This document shows, in pieces, positions 44,805 through 56,800 of a stretch of DNA of 64,000 nucleotides (the first letter of the stretch is position 1; each line of letters opens with the position of its first letter). Below the pieces are notes generated by a model. That model ran no database searches. It was not told the DNA's origin and was given only the letters and a program-made list of their open reading frames with translations. Location: assembly GCA_021432635.1 (NCBI GenBank), contig MU270126.1:79541-143540 (forward strand), given 5' to 3'. The position numbers and the translations under genes were made by a program. This DNA is from Thozetella sp. PMI_491 (Eukaryota; Ascomycota; Sordariomycetes; Chaetosphaeriales; Chaetosphaeriaceae).

Positions 44805-47252
44805 ATGCCGTCTGCTGCGGCTCGTCGCATTTACGAGGACCAAATACCCTCACTCATGTCAGTTTTCGATATGGATCCGGAAATGATGGCAGACCGAGGC
44901 TTCGTTACAGTCGATCCCAAAATAATGGAGGTTCAGGCCCCCAAACTTCCAACGGATTCACAGCCTCAGTTGAGGCCAAGCACTCTGCCGTCAGATGCCA
45001 CAGCCCACAAGCACAATGACAGCACCTCCACCCAAACGACAGAATCCGCAGAGTCATCACCAACGACCACCGTCTCCTGTACCGACTCTTCATCTCTCTC
45101 CGACCCTTCGCCGTCGTCGTCCCCCGACTCGCCTGTTAACCTGCTCCCGCTCTCGTCGTTCGGGGCCACCTCGTTCGGTGGCCTCTCAGGGTTGACCAGT
45201 CTAACCGTTTCTGACGCGACCCCTCCCGAACGACCGATGACTTCCCCTGCGACAAGGAGAGCCAAAAACATGAAGGGCCTCTCGATCCAGCCTCCTTTCA
45301 ACTCGCTGTCCAACACCCTCGTCTCGGAGCCTGCCTCACCGTCATTCATCAAACCCGTAATACCCTCGATGAAGAGGAAGCCGAGCCAGCTGAGCCTCAA
45401 GACGAACTCGTCGGACTTGATCACCAGGACGACACTCGAGATCCCTCAGTCGCCCTCAATGCCACCGATACTCCAGCGTCGCGCCTTGAAGCACTCGACG
45501 TCGTCCCCCCACATGCTGTCGGCCTTGAAGTCGGCCACCTTCGGCCCTACCGGAGGCATGACAATCCCCACGGTGTTGGAACGGAACGAATCCGGGTTGT
45601 CCGAGTTTTTGCGCCCGTCTAAACCCGCCTCACAATTTGGATCAACCATTATTATGGAGGAGGACTCACCAATCAAGGCGCAAGTTGCCAACCGTGCCGC
45701 CTACGATTTTGAACCGTACCACGAAGTAGAGAACAATGAAGATCAAAAGTCCCCGGGATACCCGGATGGGCCCATCGCCATCTACGGGGACAACGTGTTC
45801 CTCTACCTGGAGCCTACCGCCGAGGAAGCGTCGCGATTCGACATAGTCATCAATGTAGCACACGAGGTCAAGAATCCCTTTGAGAGCTTAGCCAAGAACC
45901 AACAAGAACAAGCCCCTCAGGGGAAGCCGGCCGACGAGTCGCCTATACCAGACACGGCGGTCACGACGGCCAGCTTCGCAACTGCCTTCGAATTTCAGCC
46001 CAGCGAAGACTCGGCGGAAACACCGACTACACCCAAGCCAATGCTCTTTAAGGAGCCTGAGTACATCCACATGCCTTGGGAACATAACACTGACATTGTG
46101 CCTGATCTCATGATGCTCTGCGAGACGATCGAGAGGAAGACGAAGGAGGGCAAGAAAGTGCTCGTCCATTGCCAGCAGGGCGCGAGCCGTTCAGCCAGCC
46201 TGATCATTGCGTACGGCATGTACCAGAACCCCGAACTGAGCGTCAATGACGCATATTACGCAGCCCAGGCGAAGAGCAAGTGGATCAGCCCCAACATGAG
46301 GCTGATGTACTGCCTGCAAGATTTTCAGAAGGAGGTGTCCAAGAAGAAGCTCGGGTCAGGCTCGATCTTCTTGAAGCCGCGCCCAGGCAAAAGCCCGACG
46401 AAGCACCGCATGACTTTGTCGGCTGATAATATTGACGTGTCACCCAAGGAGCCCCTGACAGCCCCCTTGCCCGGGGAGGAGGGGGAGGACGAACGAATGG
46501 AAAGGAGCCCGACGCGGGCCAGAGGGAATTCGACGCCGAGTAGAGGAGAGCCAATTTCGCCTGGCCCTTCGTCTGCGCCGTCGAGCTTCTCGTGGACTGA
46601 GAAGGAAGACGACAAAGACGCAGGGATGTTTGGCCGCTTCCCGACCGAACAACGGTGGGAACAAGCGCAGCCCGACTCTGGCTTCGCATCTTTTAGCCCG
46701 CTCTCGAGGCCACCGCCTTCCCCAGGTTTCGCCCCGCTGTCGCTTTCGCGACCACCGCCGCCCCCAGGCCTGGCAGCTCTATCACTCTCACAACCACCAC
46801 GGTCGCCTGGCTTTGCGCCAATAAACTTTTCCAAGCCACTGGCTTCCCCTGGTTTCGGCACGCATCGGTTCGGGTCTCCAGCGGGCGGGTTTGGTCTCAA
46901 GCACATCAGCTTGACGGCGCCGTCAAGCCAAGATGACAGCAGCATTGGCCATTCAGAACGCCATGTAGCGGTCATGCGAACCTTCCCCGACGATGCAGCG
47001 CTCATGTCACCTCGCGCCGAGACCATGACCAACAATCCACTACATTCCTCGCCATTCGGCTCGGGCTTCACGGGCTTGCAGTTCGTTGAAGTACCGCCGA
47101 CACCTAGCGATGGAGTATTCTCCCCTCGGGAGACCATGTTCCCTCGGGATCCGTTCTACCCATTTGGACGGCCGACCCAGATCGCCGACCCTCGTAGTCC
47201 GCCGACACTAGGCGAGACCCCGATTGTGCGATCTATCGACGAGGTGCTATAG
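44805..47252 (+). CDS. Dual-specificity MAP kinase phosphatase, MSG5/Pmp1-like
   Basis: Single-exon 815-aa protein. The phosphatase domain lies at about residues 320-510: VFLYLEPTAEE and FDIVINVAHEVKNP strands, then, after an insert of about 50 residues, HMPWEHNTDI supplying the general-acid aspartate. The P-loop is VHCQQGASRSASLI with nucleophile C456 and R462, followed by a YYAAQAKSKWISPNM helix typical of the MSG5 family. The N-terminal 320 residues are Ser/Pro-rich and include KRKPSQLSL at 190-198, a textbook MAPK docking (D) site. The C-terminal 300 residues are Pro-rich with repeated (S/R)PPPSPGFAPLSLS-like units. Yeast Msg5 and fission-yeast Pmp1 inactivate cell-integrity and pheromone MAPKs. 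The substrate here is inferred by family only. The first ATG after a CT-rich leader was taken as the start. Confidence 0.92.
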   Translation: MPSAAARRIYEDQIPSLMSVFDMDPEMMADRGFVTVDPKIMEVQAPKLPTDSQPQLRPSTLPSDATAHKHNDSTSTQTTESAESSPTTTVSCTDSSSLSDPSPSSSPDSPVNLLPLSSFGATSFGGLSGLTSLTVSDATPPERPMTSPATRRAKNMKGLSIQPPFNSLSNTLVSEPASPSFIKPVIPSMKRKPSQLSLKTNSSDLITRTTLEIPQSPSMPPILQRRALKHSTSSPHMLSALKSATFGPTGGMTIPTVLERNESGLSEFLRPSKPASQFGSTIIMEEDSPIKAQVANRAAYDFEPYHEVENNEDQKSPGYPDGPIAIYGDNVFLYLEPTAEEASRFDIVINVAHEVKNPFESLAKNQQEQAPQGKPADESPIPDTAVTTASFATAFEFQPSEDSAETPTTPKPMLFKEPEYIHMPWEHNTDIVPDLMMLCETIERKTKEGKKVLVHCQQGASRSASLIIAYGMYQNPELSVNDAYYAAQAKSKWISPNMRLMYCLQDFQKEVSKKKLGSGSIFLKPRPGKSPTKHRMTLSADNIDVSPKEPLTAPLPGEEGEDERMERSPTRARGNSTPSRGEPISPGPSSAPSSFSWTEKEDDKDAGMFGRFPTEQRWEQAQPDSGFASFSPLSRPPPSPGFAPLSLSRPPPPPGLAALSLSQPPRSPGFAPINFSKPLASPGFGTHRFGSPAGGFGLKHISLTAPSSQDDSSIGHSERHVAVMRTFPDDAALMSPRAETMTNNPLHSSPFGSGFTGLQFVEVPPTPSDGVFSPRETMFPRDPFYPFGRPTQIADPRSPPTLGETPIVRSIDEVL

Positions 47253-48367
47253 TCACAAGTGACGTCCGTCAGGCGCACCAGCTCCGATCCGTCCTGGCCG
47301 CCATTACGCATTCTTTCTTCCCTGAAATAATGACTGCATGGCACCGGCGTTTCTGTTCCGTTGCAGATATATTCAAGGACGATGCCCAGAAAGGTGCGCG
47401 TCCGTAGCGTGAGAAGCCATCATAGGCTCTGACATGCCCACCATCGCTACCATCACTACATCTCCTACCGCCACCCACAACGATTGTGCGTTTTCCTTTG
47501 TGCATTCTTCTCCAACCAACATTGTCCACTACCCTCTTGTCTTTTATGTTCGATATCTTCCCAGCAATGCCTTGCACAGCGGGACGGCGAACCGGACTGA
47601 GAGCAACAGCTTCGTCAGCGACCTACAAATTCCCACCTTTTCTTTTTCGTTTTATCTAAATCCAAATGTGTAATACTAGAGGGGACGAACCAACGAGGAC
47701 GAGAGGACGACGAACCAAAACAGGGAGGACAGGGAACGGACTCTGGGCACCCTTTTGTGCAGGATCGTCGGTCGGTGCGGGAGTCAAAACCGTGGGAACA
47801 GCACGGGCCTGTTCATTGTTGCTTTTTCGGCGCTCATCACCTGGACCTGGCTTTCGGCTCTTGCGTGGTCAATGGAATTGCGAAAAAGGCATGGCCAACG
47901 AGCTACCGGGCATGGACATGATGCTTGTTTCGGCGCATCAATGCGATCACAACAGTGAGGAGTTACGACCAAGGCGAAGGATCATTAGGGGGGGCAGGCG
48001 GCTTTAGGAACCGGCCAACTCATTTGGCTTGAAATACTATTACACCGATTGGCAAGATTTGTCATGAAATTTCTTTCCTCTTCCAAACTAAGCAATGCAA
48101 ATGACGAGACTTGAATATCTTTGTACGGATTGGAGACGGTGTATCCAGTTCGAATTCCAGATTCCGGTGTGCCCAGGTAAGCAGGGTGTCCCTTTGCGCC
48201 TACAACTCCCCAAATGTGCATGTACAGCATCTCTCTATAATCCGGTAGACAGTATTGGTATGTACACATCTATGGCGCCCGCCCGCCACGAGTTCTGCCG
48301 CATTTCTCGTTCTTGTTTTATATTCGCCACTTTCTGAGCCTCTTCGAGGCTGAGGAGGGTGAAAGCC
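47253..48367. other. Convergent intergenic region, phosphatase and HUT1 homologue
   Basis: About 1.1 kb between two 3' ends. The T-rich tract CCTTTTCTTTTTCGTTTTATC at 47636-47656 (quoted in sense only as T-rich) is a good terminator/3' UTR candidate for the phosphatase. Nothing else is called. Confidence 0.5.
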
Positions 48368-49813
48368 TCATTGCACCTTCGCCGCCTTGGCCTTCTTAGC
48401 TGCCTCCTTGGCCAGCTTCTCACGGCGCGCAATGCCGGCCTCGACGCCGATGCCGCCAAACACCAAGCCGACGCCGAGCCACTGCATGCCCGACAGGCGG
48501 TGCCCGAAGGCAACGACAGAGAGCATCATGGTGAACATCTTGCGCGTCACCGTGACAGTCACGAGCAGGACGGACGAGAAGGTCGAGAGGGTGTGGACTA
48601 GTGCTTATAGTTAGCGACGTTACGCCCCAAAAATGCCCAAACCGCAGCAAGGATGGCTTGGGGCCCGAGGGTCCACTCACAGATGAAAACCTGGCCAACG
48701 CAGCCACACAGCGCAAAGCCCAAGACGTCCCTCCAGACAGCGGGGTATTTGCCTAGGAACTCAAGCGCGCTGGCGAGCTCGCCACCGCTTCCTGAGATGC
48801 TCATGTTGAACCACTGGCCAAGCGGGGTCGACACAAGCCAGGGGCTCAGCACGAGGTAGCTGCCCGTAATGAGGGAGCCCAGCAGGTTGTTCGCCGCCAT
48901 CATCTGCGGGCCTGTGTACGGCTGGAAGGTAGAGAATATGTAATCCTGGGTGCTGTTGGTCAGACCGTCAAATAGCAGGTTGATGCTCAGCAGCAGCAAA
49001 CCCCAGGCGGTCTGGCCGCTGTGCGTGCTGGCCTTCTTCTTGCCCGTGTGCAGTGTGAAGACAGCCACGCCGGCCGTGACGGCGGCAACCACGAGGTACT
49101 TGTACAGCGGGTAGCGCTTGCGGAACAGGGTGATGTGCAAGAACATGACGGGGAGGAGCTTGCAGCTCTTGGCAAGGATGAAGGTGATGTAGTCGATGTG
49201 GGCCAGCGCTGCATAGCCGAAAGGCGCGGCCAGCGCGTTGGTGAAGGCCACCAGGAGCAGCGGCCCTAGAATCGCCCGGCTCGGGATCATCGGCGGAACA
49301 GGCTTGCCGCGAGGCGTGGTGAAGTGTTGGAACAGCTTCCCGGCGAGGGCGGCGAAGATCGACTGGATCGTGAGGAGGAACACGGGAAACTTGAAGCGCT
49401 CGCCAGCCGTGCCGTACGATGTCGTCGTGAGCTTCTCCTGTAGGTAGGCCCAGGTAAGACTAGCAGAGCGGTTAGGTTAGTTCTTGTGTATTATCACGGG
49501 CGCATCCTCTCAGCAGTGCAACCAACACCCTGAGGCCATCCGGGCCCGGTACGGGCCGAAAGTAGAGGCTGGAAGGAGCAAACATAGAGCCATCTTACAA
49601 GGAGGCATATATACCGGCGACGTCGATCACGAGCGTGACAATGCCGGCCTCCGTCTTCAGACTCGGCGCGCTCTTGGCCGGGGGCGCATCCACCTTGCCA
49701 TTGGTCTGCGCAGGGTGTTGAACAGCTTCATGTCCGTTCGGGGTGCGATCTAGCTTGCTGGTGTATTCCGAGGACGGCTCCCGCTGGACAGGTGTGCGCT
49801 TGGTTCGGGCCAT
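48368..49813 (-). CDS. HUT1: UDP-galactose transporter homologue 1 (HUT1, SLC35B1 family)
   Basis: Three exons on minus (49813-49599, 49459-48681, 48597-48368; introns 139 and 83 nt) give 407 aa. A polar N-terminal tail of about 60 residues precedes the first membrane helix. The family signature [16 protein letters not shown] is produced by the first splice. Others are [24 protein letters not shown] and, after the second splice, [33 protein letters not shown] and [14 protein letters not shown]. Together these give eight to ten predicted helices. The family (fungal Hut1, animal SLC35B1) resides in the ER membrane and moves nucleotides or nucleotide sugars, and the exact substrate is debated. 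The C-terminus is lysine-rich ([14 protein letters not shown]), suitable for ER retention although not a canonical KKXX. Confidence 0.94.
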
Positions 49814-51560
49814 GGTGGCGGCGTGGGATAATGCTTCCAGCTGCGTTCTAATCAAAGAATTCTACGGCGACAAAACCGGAGAGGGAGCGGCTGGCCGATT
49901 ACGAGATGAATCGATTGGCGAGAGGCTGAGAGAGACAGAAAAAAAAAAGAAATAAAGGCGAGGCAAGCGATTTGGCGCAATGCTAAAAGGAGTGGATTAG
50001 CAGGAAACCGAAGCAAGAGGGAAGTGGAGGAAAAGTGAAGGTCGAGCTAAAAAGCCACGCAAAGTTTCGCGATCCTTCTGCTGTGAATGACAGGCTGGCT
50101 TGATGTCACCCGCACCCGCGCGCATCCGCGCCTGAGACCCCTGTCCGGGCCGTTTATCAAAAAGAACGCGGGGTGCGGGGCCATTTAGCACACCCCTGCT
50201 TCGGCACTGTCAACCAAGTCTAGGACCCCTACTCCGTATGCCTATGCGAGCCCAGCTCGCTCAGAGCTTGCGCCAAAACCCAAGATGCGAAGTACCTTGT
50301 ACACACTGTAAAACGAGGGTGGAGAGCAGCGTTTGCCCCCCCCCGGAGCTCTCCTTCCATCCGCGCTGCCATACGACCCAGATTCCTCCATATTCGCTCA
50401 CCTCCCTTACATACAAGCGCGGGCCTGTCTCCACTGCTCTCACAGCAATGTTAGTTTCGCACCGCTACGGCACGACGGCCGCCTGGTCCACAGGCACGCC
50501 GTGTGTTGGGTGGGGATAGGTTCAAGTCATCGCACGAACGGGCGCATTCATCTTGGCAAGTGGCACTACACTCATTACGCACCCGGGACCGTGCACAGCT
50601 TCATGATGCTCGTATATTCTCCGTTCCTGCCTCTCTACCTATACTTTCCGCCTAGTGTCTCTTCTAAGATCCGAGGCTGGGCAATATGGGACTGAGGCGA
50701 GGGCGCCGGGTTAAGTAATTGGGGTATGAAGCTGGTAGTCTGAGCATCAAGGCCTGCCCCCCGAGAGGAGAGGCGGCCGTGGAGACGTATTACCACTCGC
50801 GCCTAAGGTCGTGAGGAGAGTTGAGAAGTCCAAAAGGGAGCGGCGAGCGATTGTGGGTAGGAGATGGTCGGCAGTGTGATTTGTTGGTCGGAAAAGGATG
50901 CGGTAGTCAACGGGATGCGGGAAACAGAGATGAGACGATGATAAAGGGGGAGACGGGGGCGAAGGGAGGATCGGGGAGGCAGCAGTTCGGTAGCTGCGTG
51001 AGCGGACCGTACGTGTGTGTCTTGTTTCGTTGGCCAATTTTTGTTGTCGAATAAGTTTCGGAGAAAAAGGAGATAGATGACATCCCGGGGAATAAGGAGG
51101 AGAGTGGATAAGGAGAAGGCGAGGCATCGCTGTGGTGGCCGAGCAGCCCTTCGAAGAATAATCCTCTGCGGCCGGTCGGCGGCGGCCGGGGCGGATGGGC
51201 CCGTGCCGCCGACGGCAGGTATTATCGTGAGAGAGCCAGGCGCGCGTACAATAAAGTCGGTATGGGTAAGAGAGCGAAACCAGTCGTCGAATTGTGAAGC
51301 TGGCGATTTTGCTTTTCCTAAGGAAGAGTCATGACGTCGTTTTCCGGCCCGTCGAATAAGCAGCCTTGCGGCAAGTCAGATCTGGAAATGTCCCGTAGCT
51401 GGGGAGGGGGCGGATTTTGCCAAATTCGACCCAAATCAGAGACCCTGGAGAATGTTTGGCAAAAGGACTGGGAGTCGTGGAGTGCTGAATAGTTACACGA
51501 GACATAACGCCGTTACAACCTCGGACCTCGCTGCGGCTCGTCCGAGTCGCCCTCCCGACC
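49814..51560. other. Intergenic 1.75 kb between HUT1 and the KH-protein gene
   Basis: This holds the HUT1 promoter (adjacent to 49814; purine-rich on plus, hence CT-rich in the HUT1 sense) and the 3' flank of the KH-protein gene. A second CT-rich (minus-sense) stretch lies at 50750-51130. No gene is supported. Confidence 0.5.
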
Positions 51561-52872
51561 CTACTCGGAAGGCTGAGCGGCTTGTTGTTGACGTCGCATC
51601 TTCTCGGCTTCCAGATTCTCATAGAGGAGGAACAGGGCCGTCTCGTTGGCCTTGTCAGTTCCCATGATGGTGAACATGCGCTCACCGGTCTCATCATGAG
51701 GCGCCTAGGGTGTGGGACATCAGCGGATTGCCAAGAAACAACCACGAGGGGCACAGCATAGCCCAAAACAATAGTGCGCTAGGCCGGCATAGGGGGGCTA
51801 AGGGAGGAGAAGAGCGGTAGAGTCATACCTTGGCGATGGAGATGCGTGCTCCAGACGTCTTGCGAATCTCACTGATCTTAGAGCCAGCGCGCCCAATGAT
51901 GCAGCCCACCATATCCGCTGGGATGCTGATGTTTTGGGTGCGGATCTCCTCGCCATTCTCGTCGTGCGTGGGCGGACCGCGAGAGGCAGCGTCCGAGTCA
52001 GAACGACGGTTGTAGGTTCGGGAACCGCCGTTGCTGAAATCGGCGCCATTCCCAGTGCGCATCACACGAGGGGCGTTGTTATAAGAGGTTCTCTCCGGTG
52101 GGTATGTAGTTCCTCCAGAAAGAGGAGGGGAGGTTCCGGTTTGGGTGCGTACCACGGGATTGTACAGCACGGTGCCTGTACCCCGCTGCCAGTCGTCCAC
52201 TAAACACTTGCAAATCTCCCATACGGCACGTTGGATCCCCTCTGGTGTACCCTGGACCTCGACTATTCGCTCGGTCGACTGAGGGAGCATTTCCTTTTGT
52301 GCGACCATGCGCACGCCTGATACATCCTGTATGTGCTTGATCTTGAGGCCCTGCCGACCAATGATTGTGCCCATCTGGTTGTGCGAAATGAGCAGTTTGA
52401 TAGCTAGGCACGGTGTTAGTAGGCTCTCCTAGACGTGGAAGAGAAAAGGGGGGGGGGGTTTCAAGGGCCTACGGTGTGTTCCGTTGCTAATCACGCCACC
52501 CATGCCCACCGCAGGCGCACCTTCGAGGAGCGCGCGGGCGACGACTGCATAGGCCCTAGAGATAGCATCACAACCGCCGGTAATGGTGAGGACGCGGTCA
52601 TGCACACCCTGCACCACCTTGCTAACACCAGCCTTGACGCCAGTCTCGTCTCGCAGATCGGCGACATTCTTCCCACCCTTGCCAATGATGACTCCAGCCT
52701 CCTTGGAGGAGACAATCGCCCGCAGGGTGAGCGGGGTTTGGGCGTACTCCTCGTCGGTCTTGGGCGCTGGCTCTCCGTCGGGGCCTAAGCGAGGCTCGTC
52801 GCCCATCTTGAGCTGGTCCATCGGGTCAATCAAGTCGCCGCCATTAGGCGGGAGGTCCTGAGAAGCAGACAT
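51561..52872 (-). CDS. Triple-KH RNA-binding protein, Rnc1/PCBP-like
   Basis: Three exons (52872-52473, 52403-51829, 51704-51561) give 372 aa. Intron 1 has a perfect TACTAAC branch. Three KH domains follow the PCBP/Rnc1 layout: KH1 about 47-118 with GKGG at 65-68, KH2 about 133-205 with GRQG at 149-152 (its first strand is created by the splice, HPIKLLIS), and KH3 about 290-362 with GRAG at 304-307, completed by exon 3 (DETGERMFTIMGT). A polar linker, RG- and T-rich, separates KH2 and KH3. The C-terminus is Gln-rich (RRQQQAAQPSE). In fission yeast Rnc1 binds and stabilises the mRNA of the MAPK phosphatase Pmp1; a Pmp1-like gene lies 4 kb away here, though a functional link is only a suggestion. 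Confidence 0.93.
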
Positions 52873-53880
52873 TCTGTCCTTCGGGAACGGCAAGCGGGAG
52901 GGTCAAGCGAAGAATTGGGGGTGCCCTTATGTTGCTTGCAATGAGGGCGCAAGGCGTTGAAAGTGCGGTCGGTGAGGTGTCGCGCGACTGCAAGATCAGT
53001 ACCGGGAGAGTGGGTAGAGCTGCGCAGCTTGGGTCAGCTTCCCTGTCCGGGAATGAAAGCTCTCCAACACAAAGCAAAGCCGCAGGAAGCTGAGAAAGAA
53101 GACGGAGCGGAATTGGCAGGTACTGGGGGCGAAAGGAGCATGAACAATGTAATTTTCTCTATTCGCTCGGTGCTTCCAAGGGCCTTTACTGGACAAAAGA
53201 CGACACAGCGCCGGAAGCAGAAAGGTGCGAACAGGGGGGAAGTCGAGGGGAAGCTCGAGAGGGACCCCGGCAAAGGGCAGCAGCTGGCGGGGCATGTGCA
53301 CTTACATTTGCGGCGGTGGGTGGTGAGGAGCGATGCGCTGCAAAAGGCGGGGCCCAATTGGCGGTTGTGCGTCCTGCTTGGTGCGTCCCGGGTCGGCGGG
53401 GCTGGTCAGGTCGTAGACCGGAGGGAGCAGGGGGGGAGGCGGGAAGGAGGGGGTGCGATAAGGCGGCGCGCGGAGCAGCAGGCGAACGCGAGCTCTCAGG
53501 ATTCGGGGAAGAGATGGAGGAGAGACGATGGTCGAAAAGGTAGCAGACGTGATGAACTCCGGGGGGCGGCGGACGCGGGGAGGAGAGTGAAGGGAGGACG
53601 GGTGGAGGGCGGGTTTGAGAAGGCGGGAAAACGGTTTTTGGGGGCTGGAATCCAGTAGGGGGGAAGGGGGGGGAGGGGAGGGAGAGAGAGAGAGAGAAAG
53701 AGAGAAGAGCTGGAGGTGCTGAGGGAAGGGACGGCGGTGGTGGTGAGGAGGTGGAAGAGGGAGGAATGGAGAAGAGAGCAAGTCCCAGAATGAGGGGAGG
53801 GGTTAATGCTCCTTGTGGTGCGAGGTTTTGGCGACGACGCTGGAGCTGTCGATGGGAAGGCGGTTAGTACCCTCTGCACT
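52873..53880 (-). promoter_or_regulatory. CT-rich (minus-sense) leader/promoter of the KH-protein gene
   Basis: Read on the minus strand, 53300-53780 is strongly pyrimidine-rich: the plus strand shows GGGGGAAGGGGGGGGAGGGG-like tracts and an (AG)n run near 53681-53700. It probably serves as promoter and long 5' leader. Open frames through it are low-complexity and are not called as genes. Confidence 0.5.
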
Positions 53881-56800
53881 GCGCAAGCCCAGGAAGCCAG
53901 CCAAGCAAGCCAAGGTAGGTAAGGTATGTACCTATTGTACTGTACCGCCAGGGGAGGGGATAATGGTGAAAGAGAAGGAAAGACCAGGAGAAGCCTAGCA
54001 ACTGCAGCAACGATGAATTCCGTCCTGCAAGAAGCTACGGTGCAGCGCGTGCAGCCAATCTTCAGGCAACTTTAGGTCTCTGGCAGGATATTTGCAGGGA
54101 TCAAAAAGAGGTAGTGTAGCGAGCACCCGCCTGCTACTTCCTCGCTCAAGTGGGGTAACAGATCTGGGCGCACAACCTGCAAGCTGTGGCCTCTAAACCT
54201 TCCCTTCTTGCAAATCACAGCCCTGCTCCCCCACGGCAAGACTATTTGATCAAGTTACTGCTGGGTACAGAATACTCGCTGCTATCCCTCCAGCAAGCTC
54301 TCCCTCCCACTTGCTAACGTCTGCACTGCCGAGTTTCCTCAGAGGTTTTTTTCTCTCTCTTTCTCTCAGCACGCCCCTCCCTCATCCCCACCAGTCTTAG
54401 CTAAAACTTGTTGCTGCAAGCCGTTGCTTTTTCTACTTCACTTCCGTAGTCGCTCGATCGGACAGAAAAAGAGAAACAGTCGAAAAAGACACACTTCCCC
54501 GCCACCTTATCCTTGTTTGCTGCACAAGAAGAGGAGGGGGAAGAGTCTCAAGTTACCGATTTTTTTTTTAAAACCCTCAGGTCGTGTGCGCTGATGGGCT
54601 GGCTTCCCATGCGCAGGGTTCCTTGTCAATGACCGACCCCCTTCGGGTATCGCGCGGCGCACAACGGGAAACTGCATGCTACGATGCTTGGTAGAAGCCC
54701 ATGTGGCTAGCCACGGGGAGAGAGGGGGGGGAAAAACAGGTTGGACAGATCCTTAAGTTGAATTCACTCGGCAGCAGGCTATGTTCAGCTGCTCCCTTCC
54801 TAGTCGAACCTGGGGGCCTCACAGCTGTAGGAGCAGTCGTCAGATTCTGTCTTCTGCTTCCCGGTTAGGTGCTCATGAGTGCTCATGCCTGGAGCAGTCC
54901 CCCCCCCCCCCTTCCTCGTCAGCCCTATCCGCCAATGTCCTATACCGATATTTTAACGTCTGACTTGCCGCGCTGTCACAGCCAACACCCCTTTAGCGAG
55001 CGTGCCGCATCCTCCCATCTACCCTAAGAGCGACCAGGATGGCTTCGACCTCCAACTCCCAGCGGCTCGTTTCTCACGCTACCGCAGTAGTCCGTGCCCA
55101 ACTGTTGGCTGCTATTATTGCTAAATCGCAGGACTAGGAAGATGGACGCGCATCCTTCGGGAAGCCCTCTGCGCGACCCTCAAAAGGTCTGTAAAGAGGG
55201 TGGCCACCGCCAAATCCTTGGACCAGACAGCCTGCTCCGCACGGGCTATCTGCTACTACTCCCATCGGCTTCCTAGCTTAGCGGAGCTCCCCACAACCGT
55301 CAAGCTACCTTAGGCACACGCACCCAAGAGGCCCGGAACCGACTACATACCTACCTTCCCTAGTCCAAACAGAGAATCCGGAGGCGGCCTTGCCCTTTAC
55401 ACCACCCTGCCGATGCTGCTCGCTGTTTGTATCCTTCCAAGACCCGAGGTCCCCCCCCCCCCCCCTTTCCAGCGGGTCTCGACCTGCATCTCACCACAGG
55501 GCAAGCGACCATTTGTGCTCTTGCTTTTTGCCAATGCAGCCCAAGCTGGCCTCGCTAGCTACCATTGTTGACGACGCATTATCGACCAAGGGGAAGAGGT
55601 CCTGTACAGACATTCTTCCGCGTATCCGTGGTCTAAGCTTTGCAGTGCTAGCCAGATCTTAATCATGGTCCAAGCGACTAAGGTAGGTACCTAGGGGGCA
55701 GCCTTTGCCGGGTTCGATCGCTCCTCTACTAGGTACAAAACAAATCAAAACACAAAGTACAGGCATATGCGGTGCGACTCGATGCCTCTAAGCTACCGCC
55801 AGGCAGAGGGTGTTGGCGGGCAGGCAGTGTTTCTAATATTGCCGGTTTGCGGGAGCCGGTCCGCCTCTCGCCACTGAGAAGCCTCATCACCACCCCCTCC
55901 TGCAGCGCGGCACCGTCTCCCTTCTCCGGCTCCCGACCTACGGTGCGTGCTGACTGGTTGGCCGCCACCCTCCACAGACCAGACTGATTTGCTTTTGCCG
56001 TGTGCAGCCTTACCACCTGGCTAAGCCCACCCCCTTCCGTTCCGTTCCCTTCCCCCTTCGTTGTTCGGTCGGCTTTGCGTATTGGGACGAATGGGCCCCC
56101 CTCCGGGCCATTGGCCAGCCAAAAACGATGCAAGTGGGGTTGTCAACGACCGCGAGGTGATGAGATGCCACCTCTTGCGGTCCACTCCCGCAGTAGCGAC
56201 TTCGCTTAGGCGCGGAACCTGAGCTCCTATTCGATAATGGCACAGCTCTCTTCCCCGGCCTGACGTCGAGCTCTTATGTACCCTACGTCTGCTCTTGCGT
56301 CCTGCTGCAGCACGTTCCACTATTGAAAGGTGCGAATTGCGGGCTACCGTCTGTTTGGCTAGGCCCCAACCACTTAGCGGACGTAGGATCAAGCTTGGAC
56401 TCGAGTCGTATAGAGGGGATCTATCATGTGACGACCCGCTGACACTTCCCATGTCGGGGGAGGGGGGCAGAGCTACAAGCTTCATTCCGTCGCGGATAGC
56501 ATCCCGGTGGGAAGGCCCGGGCCCCCTCGAAGTGCCATGAGCTCGACCCCTCATGCTGCGGGGAAGAGGCTCTAGAGACCCTTCTTTCGTAGCGACCACA
56601 AGACAGTTAGTCTCCACACGCTTCACGGCCAAAAAATCCGAATAGCCTCCCTCAAGACAAGCGGCTGCCTTGCCCAAAGGACAGGCTTTCTAGGTGCCGG
56701 GCACACTGTAAAGTACACAGCAATGCTATCTGTCTCTACCGGCAGCGATAGCTCGTATGTATAAGCTCCTAGGCCCGAAGAGAAGACGCTACAAGCGGGC

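Noticed and set aside
53302-53879. Minus-strand Ser/Pro/His-rich open frames
   Set aside because: Translation of a CT-rich leader; no ATG-initiated conserved protein.
55700-55725. GGGTTCGATCGCTCC resembling a tRNA T-arm
   Set aside because: The stem does not pair and no D-arm, anticodon arm or acceptor stem can be built upstream.
56021-56677. Minus-strand 218-codon open frame
   Set aside because: No ATG near its start, no motif, and a length expected once or twice by chance in 64 kb of GC-rich DNA.
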